A stretch of DNA of 64,000 nucleotides from the NCBI RefSeq assembly GCF_013607875.1, contig NZ_VDES01000002.1:1246297-1310296 (forward strand). Reading direction: 5' to 3'. The notes under the pieces are model-generated. The model did not search any database, was not told the origin of the DNA, and saw only the letters and a program-made list of their open reading frames with translations. The position numbers and the translations under genes were made by a program. Each line of letters starts with the position of its first letter. The stretch's first letter is position 1. Below are positions 1 through 7,983 of this stretch, one piece after another. Source of the stretch: Blastomonas ursincola (GTDB lineage Bacteria; Pseudomonadota; Alphaproteobacteria; Sphingomonadales; Sphingomonadaceae).

Positions 1-425
1 ATGTCGACGGCAATGTCTATCTGGAAGCGAACACGGGAAACAGCACTGCCGTCGCCGTTGGCTATGGCACCCGCGCCACCAATGATGCGGGATCGCTGAT
101 CTCGAGCCGGGTGCGCGGCAATGCGCATGCGCGCGGCTCCAGCCGCAATCAGACGGCGGTCGCCGTCGGTTTCGGATCCAGAGCGCGAACGTCGATCGGG
201 ACGATCGCCAATGCCAATACCCGCGGATCGGCCAGCGCCAATGGCAGTGCCCGCTCCGCAACAGCACTCTCGTTTGCGCCGGGCAGCTCGACATGCCTTG
301 CGGTGGGAAGCGTCGGTCGCGGCGGCAGTCGAGGCTCCGGACATGTGGGCTCAGCCATGGTGTATGACTTCGGTCTCTTCCGCAGGACAAGGGTTCGCGT
401 GGGAACCTCGGGTCAGGTGTGCTGA
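1..425 (+). CDS. Repeat-rich secreted protein, 3' end only
   Basis: The reading frame is open from base 3 and stops at 423-425, so only the last ~140 residues are seen and the start lies before the window. The sequence is rich in Gly, Ser, Ala, Asn and Arg. It holds degenerate repeats of the form TAVAVGYGTRA / TAVAVGFGSRA / SATALSFAPGS about 40 residues apart, and ends in a short region with Cys residues. Such repeats resemble surface-fibre or adhesin-head proteins. The next larger gene encodes a CsgG-like protein, so this could be an exported surface substrate, but that is inference. No enzyme motif is visible. Confidence 0.6.
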   Translation, partial: VDGNVYLEANTGNSTAVAVGYGTRATNDAGSLISSRVRGNAHARGSSRNQTAVAVGFGSRARTSIGTIANANTRGSASANGSARSATALSFAPGSSTCLAVGSVGRGGSRGSGHVGSAMVYDFGLFRRTRVRVGTSGQVC

Positions 426-461
426 CGCCGTTACGATCAATCATTCATCAGGAGAAAGTCA

Positions 462-854
462 ATGAAATCTGTGATTACCGCGCTGCTCATCGTCGTTCTG
501 GCCACATCCGGCACGCCTGCTCTCGCAGGACCTGCAAAGGTGTATAGGCCCGATCCTTCCAAAAAGCAGATCAGCAACGGTGCCCTGGTCTCGACCCTCA
601 TTCCTGCTCGCGACGGGGCAGGTATTGCCCGAACCCGCTCCCAAGGCGGCGGCGCACAGTATATCCCCCAAACCATTCTCAATCCGAATTCGAATGATCA
701 GCGCATTGCAGGTGTTCCGTGCCAGACGGACCTGCATATTGGTGGCAACGAAAATAATATGCCCGCATTGACAAGGCAAAACGGGAGTGTTTATGTCGAG
801 CGTCTTGAAGTAATCGAGACTCGGCCATGTCTTGGTGCTGCAAGGGGTCGATGA
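462..854 (+). CDS. Small secreted protein of unknown function
   Basis: This encodes 130 residues with a clear Sec signal peptide (about residues 1-22, ending near PALAG). GGAG lies 8 bases before the ATG. The mature protein is polar and has two Cys residues, one in VPCQTD and one in ETRPC near the C terminus, which could form a disulfide in the periplasm. I do not recognise a family. It sits between the repeat-rich protein and the CsgG-like gene, 36 bp after the former and 24 bp before the chosen start of the latter. It may be a minor subunit or chaperone for the same surface system, which is inference. Confidence 0.65.
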   Translation: MKSVITALLIVVLATSGTPALAGPAKVYRPDPSKKQISNGALVSTLIPARDGAGIARTRSQGGGAQYIPQTILNPNSNDQRIAGVPCQTDLHIGGNENNMPALTRQNGSVYVERLEVIETRPCLGAARGR

Positions 855-878
855 GTGCAGGTAGGGTTGGGAGTAGCC

Positions 879-2420
879 ATGCAGCATTTCATCAAGATCG
901 GTGCAAGATTACTCTTTTTGGCATTATCGGGCTCGCTGAGCGTGGTTCCGCTAAGCGCCCAGAATTCATCGGCAGCCATCAATGCCAGGCCGCAGGGCTT
1001 GCCGGAGCGCGCAACGACCAATTTCGATGCATCGCTGCGGTGCATGGATGACCTGCTTTCGCGTGCAGCAGTGCCGGGCAATCAGATCATCTATGCCTCG
1101 CCCCTTTCCGAAGTGGCGACGTCAGGAGCTATGACCCGCGATCTGGTCATTGCTTCGCTGGCGCGAATATCGGAGAAAAGCCGGATATTCAACATCCGCA
1201 CCGATTTCGAAGCGCAGGACGAGCAGGGTATCGACCGCAACGCTCTGATCGTCTCAGGTTCGGTGACCGGATTTGAAGAGAACATCTCGGGCAAGGGGGC
1301 TGGCGCGGGCGTTTCGCTCGGTCCGGTCGGGCTGGGGTTTCGCGATCAGTCGGGCGAGGCCCTGTTGACGATCACCATCTACTTTCAGGACAAGACGGGC
1401 TATGTTGTTCCGCTGACAACCCAAAGTCTGTCGATGGCCCTGAAAAAGCGCAACAAGGGCGCCGATGTCGGCGGCAGCATCGGGGTCATCGGTGGATTTC
1501 TGGATGTCAGCTTCGACAGCAACGAGGGGGTCCAGCAGGCTGTACGCGCGCTGATCGATGTTGCGCTGATCCAGGCGGTCGGATCCTGGGCGCAGGTACC
1601 TTACCAGCGGTGCATGACGCTGTCACAAACCGATACTGGCGCAATTCGCGCCGCGAGCAAGGCCTTCAAAAAGCTCAAGCCAAAGAAGCAAATCAGTCTG
1701 ATCGCTGCGGGGCTGGCTGAGCGCGGCCTGTATGCAGGGTTGCCGCCATCTGAGTTGACCCCCGAACTGCGGGCCGCCATCTCCAGTTTTCAGACGCAGC
1801 AGCAGTTGCCGGCGCTGGGCCTGCCGACATTCGAGGTCTATTTCGCGTTGTACGGAGCTCAATTCGGTGCGGTCGGCCAGCCCTTGCAGCCGGTGCTGAA
1901 TTCCAGCAACGGCCTTGCGATCAAGGTCAGTGCCTATGGACCAGGGTTTATAAGCATACCCAGTAAAAAACTGGGTGATTCGGTGGCATTGTTGCAGAAT
2001 AACAGCCGTGCGAGCTTCGCCGTCAGTGCAGCCCGCGATGCCCATCTCCTGTGCTATTATACCGACGCACAGAACCGCACCACCAAGGTTTTGCCTAACC
2101 TCCAAAGGCCGAGCGCCAAGCTTCGGCAAGGGGAAACTCTCGTCATTCCTGGCCCTCAGGATATTTTCGTGATCAAGCCGGAGGTGCTGGGGGCCTATGA
2201 GTATGTGTCGTGCTTTGCCTCTGCAACACCGTTTGAAGGCGTTTTGCCCGCGTCTCTGCTGACCGATTTCACATCAGCCAACCCGCAGATACCGGTGAAA
2301 GGGCCTGATGACCTGCTGGAGATGATGCGGCATTACGGCCCACCAGACCTGTCATACGATACCCTGACCTTCCGCTTGGGCTGTCTGGCGCCGGGCAAGG
2401 ACAAGATCGGACCATGCTGA
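879..2420 (+). CDS. CsgG-like protein with peptidoglycan-binding-like and DUF4384-like domains
   Basis: This is a 513-residue secreted protein. I chose ATG 879 over GTG 855 because GGGAG sits 5 bases before 879 and the signal peptide (MQHFIKIGARLLFLALSG...) then begins properly. Residues ~40-235 resemble the CsgG/HfaB family, with a gain-of-Gly stretch (SGKGAGAGVSLGPVGLGF) and a helical end (AVRALIDVALIQAVGSWA). Residues ~245-335 look like a peptidoglycan-binding_1 helical domain. Residues ~365-465 match the DUF4384 pattern (LLCYYTDAQNRTTKVLPN). Unlike E. coli CsgG there is no lipobox. Inferred role: an outer-membrane or periplasmic export or assembly component for the small secreted proteins upstream. 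Confidence 0.75.
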   Translation: MQHFIKIGARLLFLALSGSLSVVPLSAQNSSAAINARPQGLPERATTNFDASLRCMDDLLSRAAVPGNQIIYASPLSEVATSGAMTRDLVIASLARISEKSRIFNIRTDFEAQDEQGIDRNALIVSGSVTGFEENISGKGAGAGVSLGPVGLGFRDQSGEALLTITIYFQDKTGYVVPLTTQSLSMALKKRNKGADVGGSIGVIGGFLDVSFDSNEGVQQAVRALIDVALIQAVGSWAQVPYQRCMTLSQTDTGAIRAASKAFKKLKPKKQISLIAAGLAERGLYAGLPPSELTPELRAAISSFQTQQQLPALGLPTFEVYFALYGAQFGAVGQPLQPVLNSSNGLAIKVSAYGPGFISIPSKKLGDSVALLQNNSRASFAVSAARDAHLLCYYTDAQNRTTKVLPNLQRPSAKLRQGETLVIPGPQDIFVIKPEVLGAYEYVSCFASATPFEGVLPASLLTDFTSANPQIPVKGPDDLLEMMRHYGPPDLSYDTLTFRLGCLAPGKDKIGPC

Positions 2421-2423
2421 CGG

Positions 2424-3053
2424 TCAGCGCAGCACTCTGACTTCCACCCTGCGATTCTTTTCGGATACTGACGGAATATCCGGTTTCAGCATCGTCTCGC
2501 CAGCACCCTGCGCGAACAGCCGGTCGCCGGGAACGCCGCTCTGCACCAGTTCCCTCACGACACTTGCGGCACGGCGTTCAGAGAGTTGCTGGTTATAGGC
2601 CGCATCCCCGATCGCGTTGGTGTGGCCGATAATCCCGATCAACCGCCCTGCAAATTCGGGGGAGGCGATGATATCCGCATAGCGCACCAGAGCCGGCAGA
2701 TATTGCCGTGCGATCACGTCAGATCCGTGCTCGAACGGCACTTCCAGGTCGATCGCCGATGCGCTGGCTGTGGCGGCGGGAGGTTGGGCCGATGTCTGGC
2801 CCGGCTGCTGCGCAGGCCTTGGCGGTACCACCTGCTGCGCCGGCGCCGATGGATAGAGCGGCTGCTGGATATCCTGCGCGTTGTTCAGGAACAGGCTTCT
2901 GCCGTTGGCAGCAGGTTGCGCGCCTGCGTCCAGAGCCTTGATCTGTTCGCGGATTTTCGCGCGCAGGGTCTCAGGATCCATGTCCTGGGCAACCGCTGCC
3001 GTGCAGCAGGCAAGCCCAAAACCCAGCATTGCCAGAACCTTCATCCGGGCCAT
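2424..3053 (-). CDS. OmpA-domain envelope protein
   Basis: This is a 209-residue protein with a signal peptide ending near AVAQ, a Pro/Gln-rich linker (~residues 60-95) and a C-terminal OmpA-like domain. Its motif IIGHTNAIGDAAYNQQLSERRA is the usual peptidoglycan (diaminopimelate) binding surface. I prefer ATG 3053, with GGGGA 8 bases upstream, over ATG 3071, whose AGGA lies only one base away. It converges with the CsgG-like gene, with 3 bp between stops, and diverges from the caspase operon across a 169-bp AT-richer gap that must hold both promoters. Likely role: anchoring or sensing at the cell wall. Confidence 0.8.
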   Translation of the reverse strand: MARMKVLAMLGFGLACCTAAVAQDMDPETLRAKIREQIKALDAGAQPAANGRSLFLNNAQDIQQPLYPSAPAQQVVPPRPAQQPGQTSAQPPAATASASAIDLEVPFEHGSDVIARQYLPALVRYADIIASPEFAGRLIGIIGHTNAIGDAAYNQQLSERRAASVVRELVQSGVPGDRLFAQGAGETMLKPDIPSVSEKNRRVEVRVLR

Positions 3054-3222
3054 GGTTTCAATCCCCAACATGTCCTGACCAGCGGTCTGTGACGGACCAT
3101 CAGGCCAAAATTACAGTCATTTTAAAGTATTTCGTATTTTTCTTTCATACAGTTCCTGACAAAGAGCGACAAGTCTGGAATCTCTGGTTAGCGCTTGATA
3201 AGTTATGTCGGAGGAACGGTGA

Positions 3223-4482
3223 ATGATGATTCGGCGTGCTGCGACAACGAAGGTCCGAAATCTGATTGCCATGGGCTGGCGTTCGGTATTGGTGGGGTCG
3301 CTTATCGCTTCAGCATTTTGTCAGCCAGCACTGGCGCAGCAGCGCGTTGCCCTCATCATTGCCAACACCAATTATGCGAGTGCACCGCAACTGGCAAACC
3401 CGCAGGCTGATGGAACGCTAATTCATGATGCGCTCCGGCAGGCAGGATTCGACAAGATCAGTTTCCTGAAGGATCAGGATCGGATCGGGATGGAGCGGGC
3501 GTTGCGCGATTTTGCCGAATTGTCGGACTCAGCCGATGTGGCCCTTGTCTATTTTGCAGGGCACGGCATTGAATATAATGGCGAAAATTACCTGATTCCG
3601 GTCGATGCGCGGCTGGCAAACGACCGCGACCTTGAGCTCGAAGCGGTCAAGCTGTCCACAGTCGTCGACCTCAGCAGCGGCGCGCAACGCATGCGCATCA
3701 TCGTGCTGGACGCGTGCCGGGTGCCACCAGCCGGGATGCGTCGCTCCGCCAGCTCGCGCAGCATTCCCCGCGGACTGGCCCCGATAGAGCCGGCGCGAGA
3801 CAGCCTGGTGATCTACAGCGCCAAGGCTGGCACGACCGCAACCGACGGCAGCGGCAGGTACAGCCCCTTTGCCCAGTCGCTTGCCAAACGGCTGCCCGAG
3901 CCCGGCCGCGAGATCAACATGCTGCTGCGTCAGGTTCGCGATGATGTGCTCGATCTGACTGCTGGCGTCCAGGAACCGTTCACCTACGGATCGCTCTCAA
4001 GCCAGGAATTCTATTTCGTCGCGCCGCCGCCGCGGATTGCGCAGGGCTCGGTGGATATTGAGGCAGAGGCCTGGGCGCTGTGCCGGGATGCGCGTTCGGA
4101 TGGTCCATGCTCGACCTATCTCGCAAGCTATCCGCAGGGTCGGTTTGCCGGTCTGGCAGCGGCGAAGCGCAGCGACCTGCAGGCAAAGGTCGGCGCAGCA
4201 CCATCGCCGCTGGCCGCTGTCCAGAGCGAAGCGGTCACCGAGCTAGGGCTGACGGTGGCTTTGACGGACGATCGCAGGGGCATCCGCGTTCTCGGAGTCC
4301 AGCAGTCGGGACCGGCATTCGGTCAGTTGCTGGTCGGCGATGTCATCACCGCGATCAATTCCTCGGCGCTGGAGGCGAGCGCTTCGGCATCGTCGCAGCT
4401 TGCCTCGGCCTTTGCAGCGGGGCGCATCAAGCTTCTGGTGTCTCGGGGGCCGAGCAGCACGCTGGTGGTCCTGCGCCGCTGA
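3223..4482 (+). CDS. Periplasmic caspase-like (C14) peptidase with C-terminal PDZ domain
   Basis: This is a 419-residue protein with a signal peptide ending near ALAQQ (~residue 40). A caspase p20-like domain follows (~41-265), with His114 in YFAGHG and Cys165 in LDACR as the predicted catalytic dyad. A short Cys-containing helical stretch (~285-315) and a PDZ-like domain (~330-419, GLTVALTDDRRGIRVLGVQ) complete it. A strong GGAGGA precedes the ATG. It is the first gene of a tightly spaced operon with a CsgG-like protein, a trypsin-type protease, an OmpA protein and a metacaspase. The signal peptide puts it outside the cytoplasm, unusual for a caspase homologue. Substrate unknown. Confidence 0.85.
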   Translation: MMIRRAATTKVRNLIAMGWRSVLVGSLIASAFCQPALAQQRVALIIANTNYASAPQLANPQADGTLIHDALRQAGFDKISFLKDQDRIGMERALRDFAELSDSADVALVYFAGHGIEYNGENYLIPVDARLANDRDLELEAVKLSTVVDLSSGAQRMRIIVLDACRVPPAGMRRSASSRSIPRGLAPIEPARDSLVIYSAKAGTTATDGSGRYSPFAQSLAKRLPEPGREINMLLRQVRDDVLDLTAGVQEPFTYGSLSSQEFYFVAPPPRIAQGSVDIEAEAWALCRDARSDGPCSTYLASYPQGRFAGLAAAKRSDLQAKVGAAPSPLAAVQSEAVTELGLTVALTDDRRGIRVLGVQQSGPAFGQLLVGDVITAINSSALEASASASSQLASAFAAGRIKLLVSRGPSSTLVVLRR

Positions 4483-4516
4483 TGTCGTCAACACAGTCAA
4501 CACGCAAGGGATGATC

Positions 4517-5617
4517 ATGGTGGGGCAGGGGAAGTTTTCGTTGGTTTGCGGTCTGGCTTGTCTGATGCTTCTGGCGGGCGAGGCATCCGCACAGCAGGCC
4601 GTTCGCTATGAAGCCAGGTTCGAGGCAAAATACCCGCAGATTGCCGCCGAGCAGTCGATCGGCGTCATCAATTTCAACGGTCAGGATGGCGCGGAGTTCT
4701 CCTCCATCCTGATTTCCGAGCTGCAGTCCGCCGCTATCGACCAGAAGCAGGTGTTCTCTGTCCGCACGATGGACAGCATGAACTACACGGCAGACAACAC
4801 CATCTCCAACGCGGAGGTTGCCAAGACCCTGCAATTGGGCCGCAAGCTCGGCGTCAATGTCATCTTTACCGGTACCGTCACCACTGCGGCAATCAGGACG
4901 AACAATTTCACGCGGTCGGAGAGCACCTGCGCGAAGAGCAGCGGTCTGTTCAAGTGCGACCAGACGGTCACGCAGAAGGTGCCATGCAGCACCACGATCG
5001 GTCAGTACACTGTCTCGCCGCGCGCGGTGAAGGTGTCTACAGGCGCGGTGATCTATGCCGAAGCGGTGGCCGTGCAGGACGAATACACGATCTGCAATGG
5101 CCAGGTCGAAGATCCCAATGTCAGTCTGGGGTCCGTGTTCAATTCGATTTTCGGCGGATCGAAAAAGGGGGAGGCCTCGCCGCCGCCTGTTTCAACGCCC
5201 GAGGGATTGCTGAGCAAGCTCCGGTCGGACGCGGCACAGATCATTCGCCGTCACGTCGCACCTTATAACCGCACGATAGAGGTGAAGCTCAAGCCCAAGG
5301 GCCGCAATCTGGACAAGGCGGGGCAACAGCAGTTCGAAAATGCCGTGGCCTTTGCCAAGGCGGGGCGGATCGATCGCGCCTGCAGTATCTTCGAAACGAT
5401 GTACGCCGGGAACAACCAGGCGAATGTCGACCTGCTGTACAATATGGGGGTCTGCCAGGAGGCCCTGTTGCCCGACGAGCCCAGCGCGGCGTTCGAATAT
5501 TACGCCCGCGCCGACCAGTTGCTGCAAAAGCCGGACACGCTGATTTCCGAGGCCTATACACGCACCAAGGCGATGATCGGACAAAGCCAGTCGCTGAACG
5601 AACGCAAGGTGCCATGA
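4517..5617 (+). CDS. CsgG/LpoB-like secreted protein with TPR-like C-terminal part
   Basis: This encodes 366 residues. ATG 4517 is chosen because AAGGG at 4506-4510 is 6 bases away; it touches the alternative ATG at 4511. Residues 1-26 form a signal peptide ending in ASAQ, with no lipobox. Residues ~40-230 follow the CsgG/LpoB pattern of an alpha/beta domain (SIGVINFNGQDG; LGVNVIFTGTVT). A Cys pair (CAKSSGLFKC) and further Cys residues suggest disulfides. The C-terminal ~90 residues (AVAFAKAGRIDRACSIFETMY...YNMGVCQEAL) look like TPR-type helices. It lies 34 bp after the caspase gene and overlaps the protease gene by 4 bp (ATGA). Probably a structural or partner protein of the system. Confidence 0.7.
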   Translation: MVGQGKFSLVCGLACLMLLAGEASAQQAVRYEARFEAKYPQIAAEQSIGVINFNGQDGAEFSSILISELQSAAIDQKQVFSVRTMDSMNYTADNTISNAEVAKTLQLGRKLGVNVIFTGTVTTAAIRTNNFTRSESTCAKSSGLFKCDQTVTQKVPCSTTIGQYTVSPRAVKVSTGAVIYAEAVAVQDEYTICNGQVEDPNVSLGSVFNSIFGGSKKGEASPPPVSTPEGLLSKLRSDAAQIIRRHVAPYNRTIEVKLKPKGRNLDKAGQQQFENAVAFAKAGRIDRACSIFETMYAGNNQANVDLLYNMGVCQEALLPDEPSAAFEYYARADQLLQKPDTLISEAYTRTKAMIGQSQSLNERKVP

Positions 5618-7095
5618 TCCTGCATTGCACGCTTGCCGGATCGGGGCGCACCCGCACCCAACACGCCTGGAGCTGGGCGAGCGGCCGCAGATTTCTGGTC
5701 GCCTTGCTCACCATTGCGGCGTTCTGTTCGGGATGGGGATCGGGTCCTGCGCTGGCGCAGCTCGGGGCGCGCATCGTTGGCGGTGTGCCCGCACCCGAGG
5801 GTGAGCTGCAGTTCCAGGCCTGCCTTTCGATAGGGAGGCAGGATGGCATCTGCAGCTGCGGCGGTACCCTGGTCAGCGCTGACTGGGTGATCACCGCAGC
5901 GCATTGTGTCGTCAATCAGCGGACGGGCGCGGTGGCAGCTCCCGACGCGATCCGGATTCGTCTTGGCTCGGTCTATCGCGACCAGAAAGGAACGGTCGTC
6001 GGTGCGCGGCAAGTCATCGCGCATGAGCGGTACAACCGATCGACGCTGGAAAACGACATTGCGCTGGTCCGGCTGACATCCCCCGTTTCCCTGCCTGCCG
6101 TAACATTGGAACCCGGAACGGGGATTCCGCAGCGGGTCTTGCAGGTGACCGCATCCCCCTGGGCTACGGTGGCCGGGTGGGGCGACATGGTCGGCTCCCA
6201 ATCCGTTGTGAAGGTCGCCCAGGCGCTGCAGAAGGCCGAAGTTCCGATCGTCGACAATGCGACGTGCAATGCATCGATGGCGTATCTGGCCGGGCCGATC
6301 GATGACCGGCGCATCTGTGCCGGCCTTTCCGAAGGTGGCGTGGATTCCTGCAACGGCGATTCCGGCGGACCGCTTCTGCTGAGGCTCGACGGCACCCGCT
6401 GGGTGCAGGTCGGGATCGTCAGCTATGGTCACGAAGAGTGCGGAAAGCCCGGGCATTACGGCGTGTACACGCGCGTGGCTGCATTCCAGCCGTGGATCGC
6501 GCGCGCGATGGGGCAGACGAACCAGGCCGATGCAGTCGCAGCAAGGCCACCGGCCCCGGCACCCGTCACGCCGGGCGCGCTCGGCGCTGCACCGACCATC
6601 GTGAAGGAAGCGGGCAAGAACAATCTCGCCATTCGTATCGCGATGTCGAAACGCGATTTGCGTCTGGGCGAAAGCTTCGACCTGACCATCTCGAGTCCGA
6701 TCGGCGGGCAGCTTCTGCTGTTCGATATGACCGCCAATAACGACCTGATCCTCATATTTCCCAATCCCCGCTCGAAAGTCAGCAACAAGTCGGGGCTGAT
6801 CCGCGCCAATGCCCCGCTGCGCATTCCGGACGCCACTTACGGGTTCGAGCTTGTCGCGAGCGAACCCAGGGGCCGCGGCAGGCTGCTGGCAGTCGTGGCC
6901 AGCGACCTCGAGGCCTTTGTCGATGCACAGGTGCGGGCGGACATGGCTCCGCAATCCGATCCCGCTGCAACCATGCGTTCGCTCGATGGCCTGCTCGCGC
7001 GGCTGGGAGCTCCAATCGGCGATGGCGGCGCGCGAGGCGCCCAGGGCCAGGGCGGCGAATGGGCGCTGGGATTTGCCGATTATGAGGTGAGGTGA
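5614..7095 (+). CDS. Trypsin-type (S1) serine protease zymogen with DUF4384-like C-terminal domain
   Basis: This is 493 residues with an N-terminal export segment (hydrophobic ~27-48). A five-residue propeptide then leads to an R53-I54 activation site (GAR|IVGG). The S1 domain carries His97 (TAAHC), Asp148 (ENDIALV) and Ser250 (GDSGGP). Asp244, six residues before the Ser, corresponds to trypsin Asp189, so cleavage after Arg/Lys is expected. After an Ala/Pro linker, residues ~330-425 resemble DUF4384 (QLLLFDMTANNDLILIFPNPRS). Its ATG overlaps the previous stop (ATGA), so translation is probably coupled. Activation needs cleavage after Arg, a specificity shared by metacaspases such as the one encoded two genes downstream. 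Confidence 0.9.
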   Translation: MILHCTLAGSGRTRTQHAWSWASGRRFLVALLTIAAFCSGWGSGPALAQLGARIVGGVPAPEGELQFQACLSIGRQDGICSCGGTLVSADWVITAAHCVVNQRTGAVAAPDAIRIRLGSVYRDQKGTVVGARQVIAHERYNRSTLENDIALVRLTSPVSLPAVTLEPGTGIPQRVLQVTASPWATVAGWGDMVGSQSVVKVAQALQKAEVPIVDNATCNASMAYLAGPIDDRRICAGLSEGGVDSCNGDSGGPLLLRLDGTRWVQVGIVSYGHEECGKPGHYGVYTRVAAFQPWIARAMGQTNQADAVAARPPAPAPVTPGALGAAPTIVKEAGKNNLAIRIAMSKRDLRLGESFDLTISSPIGGQLLLFDMTANNDLILIFPNPRSKVSNKSGLIRANAPLRIPDATYGFELVASEPRGRGRLLAVVASDLEAFVDAQVRADMAPQSDPAATMRSLDGLLARLGAPIGDGGARGAQGQGGEWALGFADYEVR

Positions 7096-7976
7096 TGTTC
7101 CGTTCCTGTGCCTTGACCGCCATGCTGATGGCAACGCCCGTACAGGCTCAGGACTGCACGGCGATCGGCGATCAGGCACGCATCGCGGCGACGGCTCTCG
7201 ATGAAGCGGCGCTGACTGCAACTTATGCGGCTGCCGACCGGTGCGATCCGGCGCTCAAGACATGGATCGGGCAGCGCCTGGCTGCGGCGATGTACAACCG
7301 GGCCATGAAAGGCTCCCCGGTCGACGAGGCGGCGCTGGAGCAGTCGCTCCGCTATGGGCGGCCCTGGCAGACGCTGGCCACGCTGGGCGATATTGCGGCA
7401 GGTCGGCGCGACTTTGCCAAAGCGGCTGCGCGCTATCAGGACGCGCTGATCGAAATCGCAGATGAGGTCGCAACGCCCAGAAGGCCTGGCGACGCCATTT
7501 TGGTGGCGCTGCGATCCAAGGCGGAGGAGGCGGCGCTCCTGTCTCCCACCTATGTCAAAAGCGCGCGGATGCGATCGGGCCAGCAGGTCGGACTGTCTGC
7601 CGACTCGCTGCGGGGCGTGACGTTCAGGCCTGCCGCGCTGCCGGTTCAGTTCGTCTTCGACAGCACCGAATTGACCACAAAGGGGCAGGACGCTCTCGTG
7701 GATCTGGTGTCATTGCTTGCGAACGACTCCGCTAAGGGGCGCGAGATCATCCTTGTCGGTCACACCGATGCCAAGGGTGACGCCGACTATAATCTTCGAT
7801 TGTCGCAGAGCCGCGCCATGGTCGTGAAGGAATATCTGCTGAGGAACGGTTATCGCGGCACCATTCGTGCCGAGGGGCGTGGTGAAGAGCAGCCCTATGA
7901 GCCCGATGACAAGAGCGCCTATTCCGAAGCCGAGCGCGATCAGATGTCGCGTCGTGTCGAACTGATCCGCAGATAG
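7095..7976 (+). CDS. OmpA-domain protein with helical repeat region
   Basis: This is a 293-residue secreted protein. ATG 7095 is preferred over GTG 7092 because GAGG lies 6 bases upstream; the stop of the protease gene overlaps this ATG (TGATG). The signal peptide ends near VQAQ. Residues ~20-150 are helical and TPR- or Sel1-like. The C-terminal ~110 residues form an OmpA domain (FVFDSTELTTKGQD; LVGHTDAKGDADYNLRLSQSRA) expected to bind peptidoglycan. It may tether the proteases or the CsgG-like proteins to the wall. It is one of two OmpA-domain proteins in the locus. Confidence 0.85.
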   Translation: MFRSCALTAMLMATPVQAQDCTAIGDQARIAATALDEAALTATYAAADRCDPALKTWIGQRLAAAMYNRAMKGSPVDEAALEQSLRYGRPWQTLATLGDIAAGRRDFAKAAARYQDALIEIADEVATPRRPGDAILVALRSKAEEAALLSPTYVKSARMRSGQQVGLSADSLRGVTFRPAALPVQFVFDSTELTTKGQDALVDLVSLLANDSAKGREIILVGHTDAKGDADYNLRLSQSRAMVVKEYLLRNGYRGTIRAEGRGEEQPYEPDDKSAYSEAERDQMSRRVELIRR

Positions 7977-7983
7977 CGTGCAG

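Noticed and set aside
5554-7221. A 555-codon open frame on the minus strand
   Set aside because: It is antisense to the S1 protease with its full catalytic triad; no motif on the minus strand.
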